DNA from: Massilia sp. METH4
GTDB lineage: Bacteria > Pseudomonadota > Gammaproteobacteria > Burkholderiales > Burkholderiaceae_D
Reading direction: 5' to 3'
Assembly: GCF_037094685.1 (NCBI RefSeq)
Contig: NZ_CP146614.1
Coordinates: 5,952,001 to 6,016,000, forward strand
DNA: 64,000 nt
Each line of letters starts with the position of its first letter. Within the stretch, counting starts at the first letter, position 1. The position numbers were made by a program, and so were the translations under genes. Below are positions 16,230-25,148 of the stretch, in pieces. The notes under the pieces are model-generated. The model did not search any database, was not told the DNA's origin, and was given only the letters and a program-made list of their open reading frames with translations.

Positions 16230-16823
16230 ATGGGCTGCTGGATCGACCTGACCCGCCCGCTGGACGAGCACCTGTGGATCTACCAGGACGGCGACTACGC
16301 CGATCCGCCGCTGCTGGTCGAGCGCTGGGCAGAACGGGACACTGCGGGCTTCGAGGTGTGGCGCCTGGCCATGGGCACGCAGACGGGCACCCATATCGAC
16401 GCGCCCTGCCACTTCGCCGACGGCGGCGCCACGCTGGAAGCGCTGGCTCCCGAGGACTGCCTGGGGACGTATCGCCTGGTCACGGCGGAAAATCTGGCCG
16501 CTCCGTGCTTTCGCGTCGCCTGGGCCGGCGAATCGCACCTGCTGCTCGATGCGCGCGCACCGATCCCCGCCGCCACCGCGGCCGTCGATGCGCTGCTGGC
16601 CCTGCCGCCGCCCATGATCGTCATGGTCGGCAACCTGAAGGTCGCGCACGGCGATCCGCTGTGGTTCCACCGGCGCGTGGCGCAGGCCGGCAAATTCCTT
16701 GCCGAAGATACGCTGGAGGATGTGGGCGCCCTGCCCGCGGCCGGCGACATCGTCGCCATGCCCTTGCGCCTCGTGGGGGTCAGCGGCTCGCCGGCGCGGG
16801 TGATGGTGCGGGCGAAGGTGTGA
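16230..16823 (+). CDS. Cyclase family protein (kynurenine formamidase-like)
   Basis: This encodes 197 residues. The cyclase/KynB metal-binding signature G-T-H-x-D-x-P-x-H-F is present as TGTHIDAPCHF, preceded by an N-terminal WIDLTRPL. Members bind zinc or manganese and hydrolyse N-formylkynurenine, isatin or similar amides, or cyclise polyketides. The C-terminal part contains MVGNLKVAHGDPLWFHRR, where relatives place the catalytic His, and PLRLVGVSGSPARVMVRA. No other tryptophan-degradation gene is adjacent, so kynurenine is not supported as the substrate. It is translationally coupled to the upstream 124-residue protein (six-base gap, GAGGCGG before the ATG). Confidence 0.8.
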   Translation: MGCWIDLTRPLDEHLWIYQDGDYADPPLLVERWAERDTAGFEVWRLAMGTQTGTHIDAPCHFADGGATLEALAPEDCLGTYRLVTAENLAAPCFRVAWAGESHLLLDARAPIPAATAAVDALLALPPPMIVMVGNLKVAHGDPLWFHRRVAQAGKFLAEDTLEDVGALPAAGDIVAMPLRLVGVSGSPARVMVRAKV

Positions 16824-16825
16824 AC

Positions 16826-16843
16826 GCCGGCCCGCCCGCCGGC
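16826..16843. terminator. Weak bidirectional hairpin between convergent genes
   Basis: GCCGGC at 16826-16831 pairs with GCCGGC at 16838-16843 around a six-base loop, three bases after the cyclase stop. There is no T-tract, so termination would be weak or Rho-assisted. Confidence 0.35.
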
Positions 16844-16850
16844 CCTGTTA

Positions 16851-16876
16851 CCCCTGCTTATTGCCCCTGCTTATTG
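16851..16876. repeat. Perfect 13-bp tandem duplication at a stop codon
   Basis: The unit cccctgcttattg occurs twice in direct succession (16851-16863 and 16864-16876). The VOC gene stop codon lies in the second copy, so slippage has duplicated the end of that gene without changing the protein. Confidence 0.8.
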
Positions 16877-17311
16877 CCCCTCCATGAGCGCCGTGTAGCG
16901 GCGCTGCATCTCCTCGGCCGTGAGCTCCTCGATGCTGTGGCCGATGTTCCAGCGGTGCCCGAACGGGTCGCGCACCACGCCGCCGCGTTCGCCGTAGAAC
17001 TCGTCCTGCACCGGCCGCTCGATGCGGGCACCGGCGTCCACGGCGCGCGCCACCACCTCGTCCGCATCATCCACGTGCAGGTGGATCGTCACGGGCGTGG
17101 ACGCGGCCGGGTCCGGGCCGAGGATGCCGTATTCGGGATACTCGTCCGCGAGCATCAGCGTGACGCCGTTGAAATCGAGCTCGGCATGGCCGATCCGGCC
17201 GCCCGGCTCGCTCAGCCGGAATTTTTCGACGGCGCCGAATGCCTTGCCGTAGAAATCGATCGCCGCCGCGGCATCGTTTACACACAGGTAAGCAAACAGT
17301 TCATGGATCAT
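16871..17311 (-). CDS. VOC family protein (PhnB/glyoxalase-like)
   Basis: This encodes 146 residues; GGGAGG lies six bases before ATG 17311. Two paired beta-alpha-beta-beta-beta modules of the vicinal-oxygen-chelate fold are visible: LFAYLCVNDAAAAIDFYGKA and GHAELDFNGVTLMLADE, then VTIHLHVDDADEVVARAVDA, and FYGERGGVVRDPFGHRWNIG. This is the PhnB/YdcJ-like subgroup (3-demethylubiquinone methyltransferase-like fold), often without proven activity. Metal ligands could be the His of IHLHV and Glu of FYGER, but the first ligand is unclear. It is cytoplasmic. It lies head to tail with the AraC-type gene, 39 bases downstream of that gene's 3' end, in a possible shared transcript. Confidence 0.85.
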   Translation of the reverse strand: MIHELFAYLCVNDAAAAIDFYGKAFGAVEKFRLSEPGGRIGHAELDFNGVTLMLADEYPEYGILGPDPAASTPVTIHLHVDDADEVVARAVDAGARIERPVQDEFYGERGGVVRDPFGHRWNIGHSIEELTAEEMQRRYTALMEGQ

Positions 17312-17350
17312 GACTTCCTCCCGGTCGTTGAAAGGGATACCTTGCGGGTA

Positions 17351-18207
17351 CTATGCCTGCGCCCCGCCCGCCTGTCTTGAACGAATTTGACCTGCCGCCG
17401 GCCCGGCCAGCACCACGTGGTGGGCCGCGGCGGGCGCCAGCAGGCGATAGTGCGAAGGGGTGATGCCCGTGCATTCGCGGAACTCGCGCGTCATGTGGGC
17501 CTGGTCGGCGTACCCGGCGCCGTAGGCCAGTTCGCCCAGCGACAGCGCCGGATCGGCGCGCATGGCTGCGAGCACGGCCTGGAAGCGTAGCAGCCGCGCA
17601 TAGCGCTTCGGGCTCATGCCGGTGGCTTGCCTGAACAGGGCGATGAAGGCGCGGTGGCTGTAGCGGCTTTCCCGCACCAGCGCGTCGATGCGGCCTGCTT
17701 GCGCACAGCCGGCAAGGGCCTGCGCCACCGCGGGATGCAGCAGGGGCCTTTCCGGCAGCCGTGCGACCAGCAGCGCCTCCAGCCGCAGCAGGCGGCGGCG
17801 CGCATCGGTTTCTTCAGCCAGCTGTTGCAACACGCTGTCGGCCGCCTGTCCCCACAGCTCGGCGAGCGGCGTGTGCCGCCCGGCCAGCTCGGCCGCGCTT
17901 ACCCCGAACAGCGCCAGCGCGGCGCCGGGCAGCAGCTGCACGCCCACCGACTCGACGGGACCGGCCGCTTCCTTCGCGTAGAAGGCGGACCGGGCGCCGC
18001 CCAGCACGGGCCCGGCGATACGGCTCCGGGCCGTGCCGCCGGCACCGTCGTACACCCGCAACGGCTCTCCCGCGAGGCGAAACACCATGTGCATCTGGCC
18101 GGTGGCAGCACGTGCTCGCGCGTGCCCGGCTGCTGGCCCATGGCGGTCGATGCCCATAGCTGGCCGATGAACGGCCGCAGGGCGGGGCGCGGGAGGATCA
18201 CATGCAT
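17351..18207 (-). pseudogene. AraC family transcriptional regulator, single-base frameshift
   Basis: The N-terminal part starts at ATG 18207 in one frame (MHVILPRPALRPFIGQLWAS, ending GTREHVLP) and the rest continues in another frame from TGQMHMVFRLAGEPL. The second frame runs through an N-terminal sensing domain to a complete C-terminal AraC DNA-binding domain (GRIDALVRESRYSHRAFIAL, then GELAYGAGYADQAHMTREFR). Joining EHVLP to TGQMHMVFRL restores the usual AraC sequence and needs one extra base near 18104, where the DNA reads ctgccaccgg on the coding strand. The gene therefore has a one-base deletion, either real or a sequencing error. Intact, it would encode about 285 residues. The DNA-binding half could still be made only from an internal start. 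Confidence 0.8.
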
Positions 18208-18522
18208 CGCGGCGCGGCTGACAGGGGTGGGGAGCCCACTTTACCACGCCGCCAGGACCATGCCGCGACGGCGTCAGTGCAACGCCGCCCGCAGCGCCGC
18301 GGCTTCGAACGTAGATGACTTTTTGCGACGCCTTGCGCGCCGCCCCATCCGGCGGCGGCGCTCGATCGTGGGCGGCGGCGCCGGCTGCGCCGTCGGGGCT
18401 GGTGTCGTTCATGCGGGCCTTCCGGACCGGAGACCCGGCAGGGTGCGCGTAGGGTGCACGTAGCGGGCAGCCGCGTCTGTGCGTCCACGCATTGCCATGG
18501 CCCGCGGGGCCTCCGGCACGGG

Positions 18523-19707
18523 TCAGGGGGCGCGCGGCGGCGGCGCCCCCTTCCGGTCCTCGCTGCCCTCCTCCGGCGATTTCTCATGCGGCTTGACGGT
18601 GGCGCGGATCACCATGAACTTGTTCAGGATATCGAACCAAAACGGCGCGCCCAGCATGACGCCGATCGCCGTGATCAGCCAGCCCACCACCATCAGGAAA
18701 CCCTGGTAAGGGCTCAGGGCCCCGTCGCACGCCGCGAAGTTGCGGGCCTGGCAGGCCTGGATCGGACGGATCATCGTGCGGTCGCCGCCGCCGATATCGC
18801 TCCAGCCCATGGGCATGCCGATCGCATTGAGCTCGTCGCGCGCTTTCCGGGCGGCCACGAGGCCGCTGGTATCGAGGCCGCCCGCCGCGCGCGCTCCGCC
18901 GTCGCTGGCGCCGGCTGGCAAGGGTTCGCGCATGTGCCCGGCCGCGGCCACCACGGTGTCGCGCAGGAGCTTGTCGGTCGTCAGCCGGCCCAGGACGTAC
19001 AGCGCATCGACGTTGAGCACGATCGCGGTTGCCAGGCCGAGCACGAAGAGCACGACCTGGGTGCGGCGCTTGTACCAGCCTGCGGCGCGGTCCATCGCCC
19101 CGTCGAACCATTGCTGGAGATTGAGCTTCATCCGCTCCAGGCTGCCGCCGGAATGATCGATCGCGCTCTGCACGGCGCGCCGCAGGAACGGCGAGGCAAG
19201 CGAAGCGGCGCGTTCCTGCAGCAGGGCCATCGTCAGCGGTTGCGCCGCGCCGCTACTGCCGGTATCGACAGGGCCGCGGGCCACGAGGTCGATGACGGCC
19301 TTGGCGAACAGTTCCGACGGAATATACGAAGGCAGGTTGCGCCGCGCCGACCACGGCATGTTCCGGGCGTCGCTTCCCGGGCTGGGCGGATTGCTCGCGG
19401 CAGGCAGCGCCGGAGCCGGGGCGGCCGCGTCGCGGAATAACCTGCCGCCCTCCCCGCTGCTGCCACCGAGCCTGGACGGATCGTAGCCGCCCTGGTACAG
19501 GGACGAGATGAGCGGGTGCGCGAAGAAGAAGGCAGCCAGGCTGCCATCCCTGTCGTCCAGCAGGGTTCGCACGGCACGCTCCAGGTTCATCGCGCGCCAT
19601 TTCAGGATGCCCTCGATGAATTCCCTGATCCCGGTGCAGATCAAGGACATCATCAGGAACAGGAACACCATCCCGATGCCGACTTCCAGCGTTTCCGAAT
19701 CGAACAT
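18523..19707 (-). CDS. Membrane protein of unknown function
   Basis: This encodes 394 residues from ATG 19707, with AAGGAA eight bases upstream; an in-frame TTG seven codons earlier is less likely. I do not recognise the family. There is an N-terminal membrane helix (VGIGMVFLFLMMSLICTGIR, about 10-29), a polar stretch with a Pro/Ala/Ser-rich segment (about 95-120), a second helix (VVLFVLGLATAIVLNVDALY, about 215), and a third near the C-terminus (FLMVVGWLITAIGVMLG, about 345) before an acidic/basic tail. The first-helix FIEGILKWRAMNLERAVRTL segment looks like a membrane-proximal amphipathic helix. Three crossings suggest a cytoplasmic or periplasmic central domain of about 180 residues. It is monocistronic as far as can be seen. 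Confidence 0.75.
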   Translation of the reverse strand: MFDSETLEVGIGMVFLFLMMSLICTGIREFIEGILKWRAMNLERAVRTLLDDRDGSLAAFFFAHPLISSLYQGGYDPSRLGGSSGEGGRLFRDAAAPAPALPAASNPPSPGSDARNMPWSARRNLPSYIPSELFAKAVIDLVARGPVDTGSSGAAQPLTMALLQERAASLASPFLRRAVQSAIDHSGGSLERMKLNLQQWFDGAMDRAAGWYKRRTQVVLFVLGLATAIVLNVDALYVLGRLTTDKLLRDTVVAAAGHMREPLPAGASDGGARAAGGLDTSGLVAARKARDELNAIGMPMGWSDIGGGDRTMIRPIQACQARNFAACDGALSPYQGFLMVVGWLITAIGVMLGAPFWFDILNKFMVIRATVKPHEKSPEEGSEDRKGAPPPRAP

Positions 19708-19788
19708 GCTCGCATTCCTTGATGTCAATACGGCAACTCTAGCACGCCGACGGGGCGGGACTCAACGTCCCGCCTGCCTTGCCACCAG

Positions 19789-22755
19789 TCAGAACGTCGC
19801 GCGCACCCCGACCCGCCAGGTACGCCCGACCGCGTCGTAGATCGCCGGATTCAGCGCCAGGCTGAGATTCGTCTGCGGCACCAGCACGGGATCGCGGTCG
19901 GCCAGGTTGTCGATCTTGAAGTACGCGGTTACCTGCCGGTTGATGTTCCACGTGCCGCCCAGGTCGAGGTAAACGGCACCCGGCAGGTGGTTGTCGTAGA
20001 TCGTCGGGTGGGCCGCCGTCGGCAGCGGGCAGTTCGCGCGGCACTCGATGTACTCGTTGTTGAGCACACCCGCGCTGACCCAGCGCTCGGTCAGCGTCAG
20101 GCCGAAGCGGGCACCTTCCCACGACTGCGACAGCAGCGCCTTCCACTTCGGCGTGGCCCCGGTCATATTGCCCGCGCCCTCGCTGGGCGTCGTGCCCGGC
20201 ACGCCGGGGTCGGAGATCGAATGGATCGTGCGCGTGGCCAGGCCGCGCAGCGTGAGCGCGCCGGGCAGGCCCCAGTCGGCCAGGTTCTTGCGCCAGGCCC
20301 CTTCGAAGTCGACGCCGCGCGTGTGCAGCGAGGCAAAATTGAAGCTCTGCGCCAGCACGTAGTTCGTGCCCGCCGGGCCGTCGATGGACACGGCGGCGCA
20401 CACTTCCTGGTACCCCGCGTAGCACAGGTCGACCTCCTGCTGCGGGTTCAGGGAACTGATCACATTGCGCACCTTGATGTCGTAGTAGTCGATCGAGAAG
20501 TTGAAGTTGCGCGCCCAGCCCGGCTGGCTCAGCACCACGCCGAACGAGTTGTTGCGGGCGATTTCCGGCTTCAGGTTCGGATTGCCCACGTTGCGCTGCT
20601 GGATCTGCACGGACGATCCCTGCGCATTGTTGACTGCCTGGTTCGTCACCGTCATGGCCGCGAACAGCTCGGAAAGGTTCGGCGCCCGCACATCCTTCGA
20701 ACTGACGGCGCGCAGCCGCAGGCCGTCGACCGGCGTCTTCCACGTGGCGCCGATCTTCCACGCGCTGGCGTGGCCGGCGGTGCTGTATTTTTCCTCGCGG
20801 TCGGCGATGTTCAGGTTCGCTTCGCCGAACGTGGCGGACTTCAGGAACGGAATGTTCAGTTCCACGTAGGCTTCCTTCACGTTGAAGCTGCCCTGGCCGT
20901 TGTGGTAGTTCCCGGCGAACCAGTTGTCGCCCGTTGCCGACAGCGTGGGGTCCAGCGGCCAGGCGTCGTTGTAGGGAGACTGGTCGCTCACCCCGGCGCC
21001 ATAGGGGTCGCCGACGACGGCGTATTTCTCGCGCCGGTACTCCGCGCCGAAGGCCATCGACACGGGACCGGCCCAGCCTTCCCATACCTCGCCGTTGACG
21101 TTGACGCTGGCCACGTTCTGGCTCGAATCGGTGTGCTGCCGCGGCCCCCTGCGCGGTGCGATATAGTCCCAGCCCGCCGGATTGATCGGCACGTCGCCGA
21201 AGATGTTGATGGGCTGGCAGCCGGCGGCGCGCGCCTCGGGACTGCGGCACACCACCTGGCCCGTGGCCGGGTCCCGCACCGCGTCGATGGCGAAGTTGTA
21301 GCGCCGGTTCAGCGTGATGTCGCGCACGTCGATCACCGTGGTGTTCTCGCCATGCTCGGCATAGGCGTCGTACGACCAGTCCTTGCCGAACAGGGCGAAC
21401 TTGCCGTTCGCGCCCAGCACGAAGCGGCGCTGGGTGCGGGTCGGATGCACGTTGATGTTGGCCGGGAACTGCGCATTGGCGGTCCCGACCGACATCACGC
21501 CCGTCGGATAGCCCGCCGCGCAGCCGGCGGCCACCGACGCGGGCAGGTAGGCGTTGTCGCAGCGGATCGACAGGTTGCCCTGCTTGGCCGCGCCGGGGTT
21601 GGGCGAGAACTGCGACCTGACCTGCGCCCAGTTCGCGGTCATGTAGATTTCATTGTCCGGATCGAGGTTCCACGACACGCGGCCGTAGGCGACCTGCCGC
21701 TTGAAGTTCATGGCCAGGTTGGTGCCGGCGCCCACGCTGCCGGAGCGGTCGCCGCCGATGCAGAAATTGCCCACGCAATCGGTGCCGTACTCGAACGGGT
21801 ATGGCGTGCCGCCGGGGCCGAACGCGGTGCCGCGCAACGGCCCATTCGTGATCAGGCCGTACTTCGCGTACTGGATATGCTGGGCATGCACGATGCTGCG
21901 GTAGCGCGGATAGCCGGCCGCCTGCATCTCCCGCGTCGATTCCTGCAGCGCGGGATTGTTGTACCAGGTGCGCCCGTTCGCGCCCACCTCGCCGAAGCCC
22001 GGCGAATCGATGCCGTTCTGCTTCGTGAACTCGCCGCTCAGCGTCACGTGCAGCCGGCCATCGAGGAAGCCCCTGCCCCATGCCGCCTGCGCGGTGGCGC
22101 CCTTGTCGTCGTCGTACTTCGTCATGCCGCCGGAAAGATTGGTCTTGAAGCCGGTGAATTTCTTGTCGGTGATGAAGTTGACCACGCCGCCGATCGCGTC
22201 CGACCCGTACGACGCCGAGGCGCCGCCGGTCACCACGTCGACGCGCTTGACCAGCAGTTGCGGAAACTGGCTCACATCGGTGATGCCGGTGACATTGGCG
22301 CCCACCACGCGCTGGCCGTCCAGCAAGGTCAGCGTGCGGATCGTGCCCAGGCCGCGCAGCGACAGCGAGGACAGGCCCTGGATGCCGCTCGACGTGCTGT
22401 AGGTGTTCGTGGTGCGGCCCGTGCTGCCCTGCAGCGCGGGGAGCTCGACCAGCGTGTCGAACAGGTTGGGCTTGGCGGCCTTGTCGAGGTCGGCCGCCGT
22501 CAGCGTCGTCGTGGGAATCGGCTGCGAGAAACCGCGCGCCGCGATGCGCGAGCCGGAGACGACCACGGTCGCCGACGGACCCGCCGGTTCGGCCTGGACC
22601 GGTGCGGCGGCCGGGCCGACCGCCTGCGCGTCGTCGCGGGCGGGGGCGGCCGCCGTTTCGGGCCGGGCCTGTTGCGCATGGGCGGCAAGGGCCTGCATGC
22701 CGCAGGCGCCGGCCACGGCGAGGTTGATCAAGGTGCGCTGGAATGGTGAATGCAT
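19789..22755 (-). CDS. TonB-dependent receptor
   Basis: This encodes 988 residues; the ATG at 22755 has GGAG six bases upstream, which decides it against longer frames. A signal peptide (about 1-27, ALAAHAQQ) precedes an Ala/Pro-rich linker. The plug domain has VVVSGSRIAARGFSQPIP, LVELPALQG, SLSLRGLGTIRTLTLLDGQR and VVTGGASASYGSDAIGGVVN. A long 22-strand-type barrel follows and ends in Phe (RTWRVGVRATF). Such receptors import iron chelates, vitamins or oligosaccharides across the outer membrane using TonB energy. No FecI/FecR pair, siderophore gene or transporter is adjacent. The neighbouring GMC oxidoreductase, in the same direction 710 bases upstream, and a LacI-type palindrome between them hint at an organic substrate. 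The substrate is not known. Confidence 0.93.
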   Translation of the reverse strand: MHSPFQRTLINLAVAGACGMQALAAHAQQARPETAAAPARDDAQAVGPAAAPVQAEPAGPSATVVVSGSRIAARGFSQPIPTTTLTAADLDKAAKPNLFDTLVELPALQGSTGRTTNTYSTSSGIQGLSSLSLRGLGTIRTLTLLDGQRVVGANVTGITDVSQFPQLLVKRVDVVTGGASASYGSDAIGGVVNFITDKKFTGFKTNLSGGMTKYDDDKGATAQAAWGRGFLDGRLHVTLSGEFTKQNGIDSPGFGEVGANGRTWYNNPALQESTREMQAAGYPRYRSIVHAQHIQYAKYGLITNGPLRGTAFGPGGTPYPFEYGTDCVGNFCIGGDRSGSVGAGTNLAMNFKRQVAYGRVSWNLDPDNEIYMTANWAQVRSQFSPNPGAAKQGNLSIRCDNAYLPASVAAGCAAGYPTGVMSVGTANAQFPANINVHPTRTQRRFVLGANGKFALFGKDWSYDAYAEHGENTTVIDVRDITLNRRYNFAIDAVRDPATGQVVCRSPEARAAGCQPINIFGDVPINPAGWDYIAPRRGPRQHTDSSQNVASVNVNGEVWEGWAGPVSMAFGAEYRREKYAVVGDPYGAGVSDQSPYNDAWPLDPTLSATGDNWFAGNYHNGQGSFNVKEAYVELNIPFLKSATFGEANLNIADREEKYSTAGHASAWKIGATWKTPVDGLRLRAVSSKDVRAPNLSELFAAMTVTNQAVNNAQGSSVQIQQRNVGNPNLKPEIARNNSFGVVLSQPGWARNFNFSIDYYDIKVRNVISSLNPQQEVDLCYAGYQEVCAAVSIDGPAGTNYVLAQSFNFASLHTRGVDFEGAWRKNLADWGLPGALTLRGLATRTIHSISDPGVPGTTPSEGAGNMTGATPKWKALLSQSWEGARFGLTLTERWVSAGVLNNEYIECRANCPLPTAAHPTIYDNHLPGAVYLDLGGTWNINRQVTAYFKIDNLADRDPVLVPQTNLSLALNPAIYDAVGRTWRVGVRATF

Positions 22756-23465
22756 GTTGTCTCCGTTTTTGTCGTGAATGGCGCCGTCTGTGCGGTTGGC
22801 CGGATGCCGGGGCTCGCCGGCCGCGCCTGCGCTGTGCGGACACGACGTCGCGTCGCGCAGCCTGCGGGGCATGGCTTTCGTGTATCAGCCGCGGATGGAT
22901 GATTCCGGATCGGGGGTACCGTCGTGGATGCTTCCCGGTCGGTGCTTGCCGCACGCAAAGCAGCAGTGCTGACTTCCACCCCAACGGAGGAAGCCCGGTG
23001 CGGACCCGGCGGGTCCGACCCCAGGGTGTGCACCGTGGGTTCTGTCTGTCACTGCTGGCGCACGGCCAGGGCGCGCGCCGGCGCCGGCATGCGGCAGCGA
23101 AGGCCGCATGGCGTATTCGGGCAGGCCGACACGCCGGCCTGCCCCGCACAGGATGTGCTGGTTCATGAAGGTACCCTTCGGCCGTTCGGCCGGTACCCGA
23201 TGACTTATTGGTTCTGGTGGAAAGCGCTCTGCGGCGCCTGGCGTGCGCCCGGTGCCATGGCGGCGCCGGGTGCGAGGCCAATGTACGACAGCGACCAGCG
23301 GCCAACCAATTACTTTTCGATTGGAATCGATACCACAAACGGTATCGCTAGTCCGTTCGCAGAGGAGCGAACGGGCTGGGCGCCGACCGGCACGGCGTGC
23401 CGGCCAGCGTGTTTGTCGGAAGTATGCAACGCCCGCCGCCCCTTTGCGGCGGCACGGGCAGGCCG
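22756..23465. other. Intergenic region upstream of the TonB receptor gene
   Basis: These 710 bases hold no gene I can support. They contain a copy of the ggacccg/cgggtccgacccc palindrome near 23000-23030 and a GC-rich element with two TTCGGCCG direct repeats framed by GGTACC sites near 23170-23200. A LacI-type operator candidate lies at 23322-23335. Two further inverted repeats near 23350-23460 (cgttcgc/gcgaacg and ccgccgc/gcggcgg) may end transcription of the GMC gene, but they lack T-tracts. Confidence 0.5.
23322..23347. promoter_or_regulatory. LacI-type operator candidate and overlapping inverted repeat
   Basis: TGGAATCGATACCA (23322-23335) is a 14-base palindrome broken only at positions 4 and 11, the layout of LacI-family operators. 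Its right half also starts a second inverted repeat, CGATACC (23328-23334) and GGTATCG (23341-23347), with a six-base centre. No LacI-type gene is in the window. Confidence 0.45.
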
Positions 23466-25079
23466 TCAGATGCCGTGCTTCGCCCTGATCGCGCTCGCCG
23501 CCTGCTCGCCGATCACGACGCATGGCGCCATCGTATTGCCGGTCGTGATGCGCGGCATGATCGACGCGTCGGCGATGCGCAAACCCTCGACCCCGTACAC
23601 CTCGAGCTTCCCGTTCACCACCGACATCGCGTCGCGGCCCATCTTTGCCGTGCACGACTGGTGCCAGTAGGTCACCGCGCCATTGCGCAGGTAGCGTTCC
23701 ATGTCCGCGCGGCCCAGGTTGCCGGGCATGCGCTCGCCCGTCACGAGGCCGCGAAACGCGCTTGCATTGCCCAGCTCGCGGCACATCCGCACGCTGGCCA
23801 GGGCCGCCTCGATATCCTCCGGATCGGCCAGCGTATTGGCGCGGATGATCATCGCATCGTGCACGCCCGGCCCGGAAAGCAGCAGCTCGCCGCGGCTTTT
23901 CGGCTGCGCCAGGCCGGCGAACATGGTCCAGCCGTGCTGCGGCACGCCGAGCGCGGCATTCTCCGCGCTCGGCACGGGAAACTCGACCTGGCAATGCAGC
24001 ATGTCCGGCGCGTCGAGGGATGGATCGCTCTTCCAGTACAGCGTGGCCTCCGAGCCGCCGTTGCCCACTTCCTGCGGCTCGGCATATTCCCAGATGCATC
24101 CGAACGACACGTGGTCCTGGTGGTTCTGGCCCACGCCGGGCAAGTGCTGGCGTACCGGGATGCCATGGCGCCGCAATTCCCGTTCCGGCCCGATGCCCGA
24201 CTGCATGAGGACCTTCGGCGTGTTGACCGCGCCGAGGGAGAGCACGACTTCGCGCGCGGCCTGGAAGGTGCGCACGCGGCCGTCCTGCACGACTTCGACA
24301 CCGGTCACCCGGGTGCCGTCGAAGGTCAGCCGGGACACCAGCGCACCGGTCAGCACCGTGAGGTTCGGCTGCGCCATGCGCGGATACGTATAGGACCGGA
24401 AGATGGACAGCCGCTTGCCGTCGCGGATGCGCAGGTCGTTGATGGCCGCGCCGCCGGCGGCTTCCATCATGGCGCCGTTCGGGCTGTCGAACGTCGGGAC
24501 CCCGAGCGAGCGGGCCGCTTCCAGCATCAGGGTGGCGGCGGGCTTGGGCGCCTGCGCCGGGGCTAGGTAGACCGGCCCGCCGCTGCCCCTGCGGGCGGGG
24601 TCGGACGGGCCGTGCCAATCCTCGATACGGCGATAGAGCTCGAGCACGGACTGATAGTTCCACCGATCGTCGCCGGCCTCGGCGGCGAAATAGTTCCAGT
24701 CGGCGCGGTGTCCGCGCGCCCACACCATCACATTGATGCTGGAGCCGCCACCGAGGACCTTGCCCATGTTCATGGGAATGGCACGCCCGTTCAGGTGCTC
24801 GTTCGGCTCGGCCGTGAATCCCCAGTCGCGTTCGGAACCGAGGTTGAGCGGCCACTGTGCCGGGTCGATCACGCTGGCGACTTCGTCACTGCCGCCCGCT
24901 TCGAGCAGCAGCACGCTGACCGCCGGATTTTCGGCGAGCCGCGCCGCCACGACGGAACCGCCGGAGCCGGCGCCACAGACGATGAAATCGAAGCGGGTGT
25001 TCTCGCTCCGGGACAAGTGAAGCTGGTTGGCGGGCACGGCCTGTGCAAGGTCGCGCTCTTCTGGAGTCGTGCTGGACAT
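23466..25079 (-). CDS. GMC family oxidoreductase (choline dehydrogenase-like)
   Basis: This encodes 537 residues from ATG 25079, which has GAGAG seven bases upstream; ATGs at 25085 and 25145 are alternatives. The FAD-binding Rossmann motif is FDFIVCGAGSGGSVVAARLAE with the second glycine-rich segment VLLLEAGGSD. GMC signatures follow (GKVLGGGSSINVMVWARGH and GAVNTPKVLMQSGIGP). The C-terminal catalytic region has YWHQSCTAKMG, where His serves as base, and GLRIADASIMPRITTGNTMA. Members oxidise choline, alcohols, polyethylene glycol or sugars. No betaine-aldehyde dehydrogenase or BetI is adjacent, so a choline role is not supported and another alcohol is as likely. No signal peptide is visible. 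Confidence 0.92.
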   Translation of the reverse strand: MSSTTPEERDLAQAVPANQLHLSRSENTRFDFIVCGAGSGGSVVAARLAENPAVSVLLLEAGGSDEVASVIDPAQWPLNLGSERDWGFTAEPNEHLNGRAIPMNMGKVLGGGSSINVMVWARGHRADWNYFAAEAGDDRWNYQSVLELYRRIEDWHGPSDPARRGSGGPVYLAPAQAPKPAATLMLEAARSLGVPTFDSPNGAMMEAAGGAAINDLRIRDGKRLSIFRSYTYPRMAQPNLTVLTGALVSRLTFDGTRVTGVEVVQDGRVRTFQAAREVVLSLGAVNTPKVLMQSGIGPERELRRHGIPVRQHLPGVGQNHQDHVSFGCIWEYAEPQEVGNGGSEATLYWKSDPSLDAPDMLHCQVEFPVPSAENAALGVPQHGWTMFAGLAQPKSRGELLLSGPGVHDAMIIRANTLADPEDIEAALASVRMCRELGNASAFRGLVTGERMPGNLGRADMERYLRNGAVTYWHQSCTAKMGRDAMSVVNGKLEVYGVEGLRIADASIMPRITTGNTMAPCVVIGEQAASAIRAKHGI

Positions 25080-25148
25080 GTTCATGCTCTCATGAATTGC
25101 CGCGGCGCTCGCGCCCGCGGCTGGCGTTGCATGCATTATTTGCATGTA

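Noticed and set aside
22885-23166. A minus-strand frame of about 93 residues starting MNQHILCGAG with AAGGG upstream.
   Set aside because: Composition is that of translated GC-rich intergenic DNA, it includes a repeat palindrome, and no family resemblance is visible.
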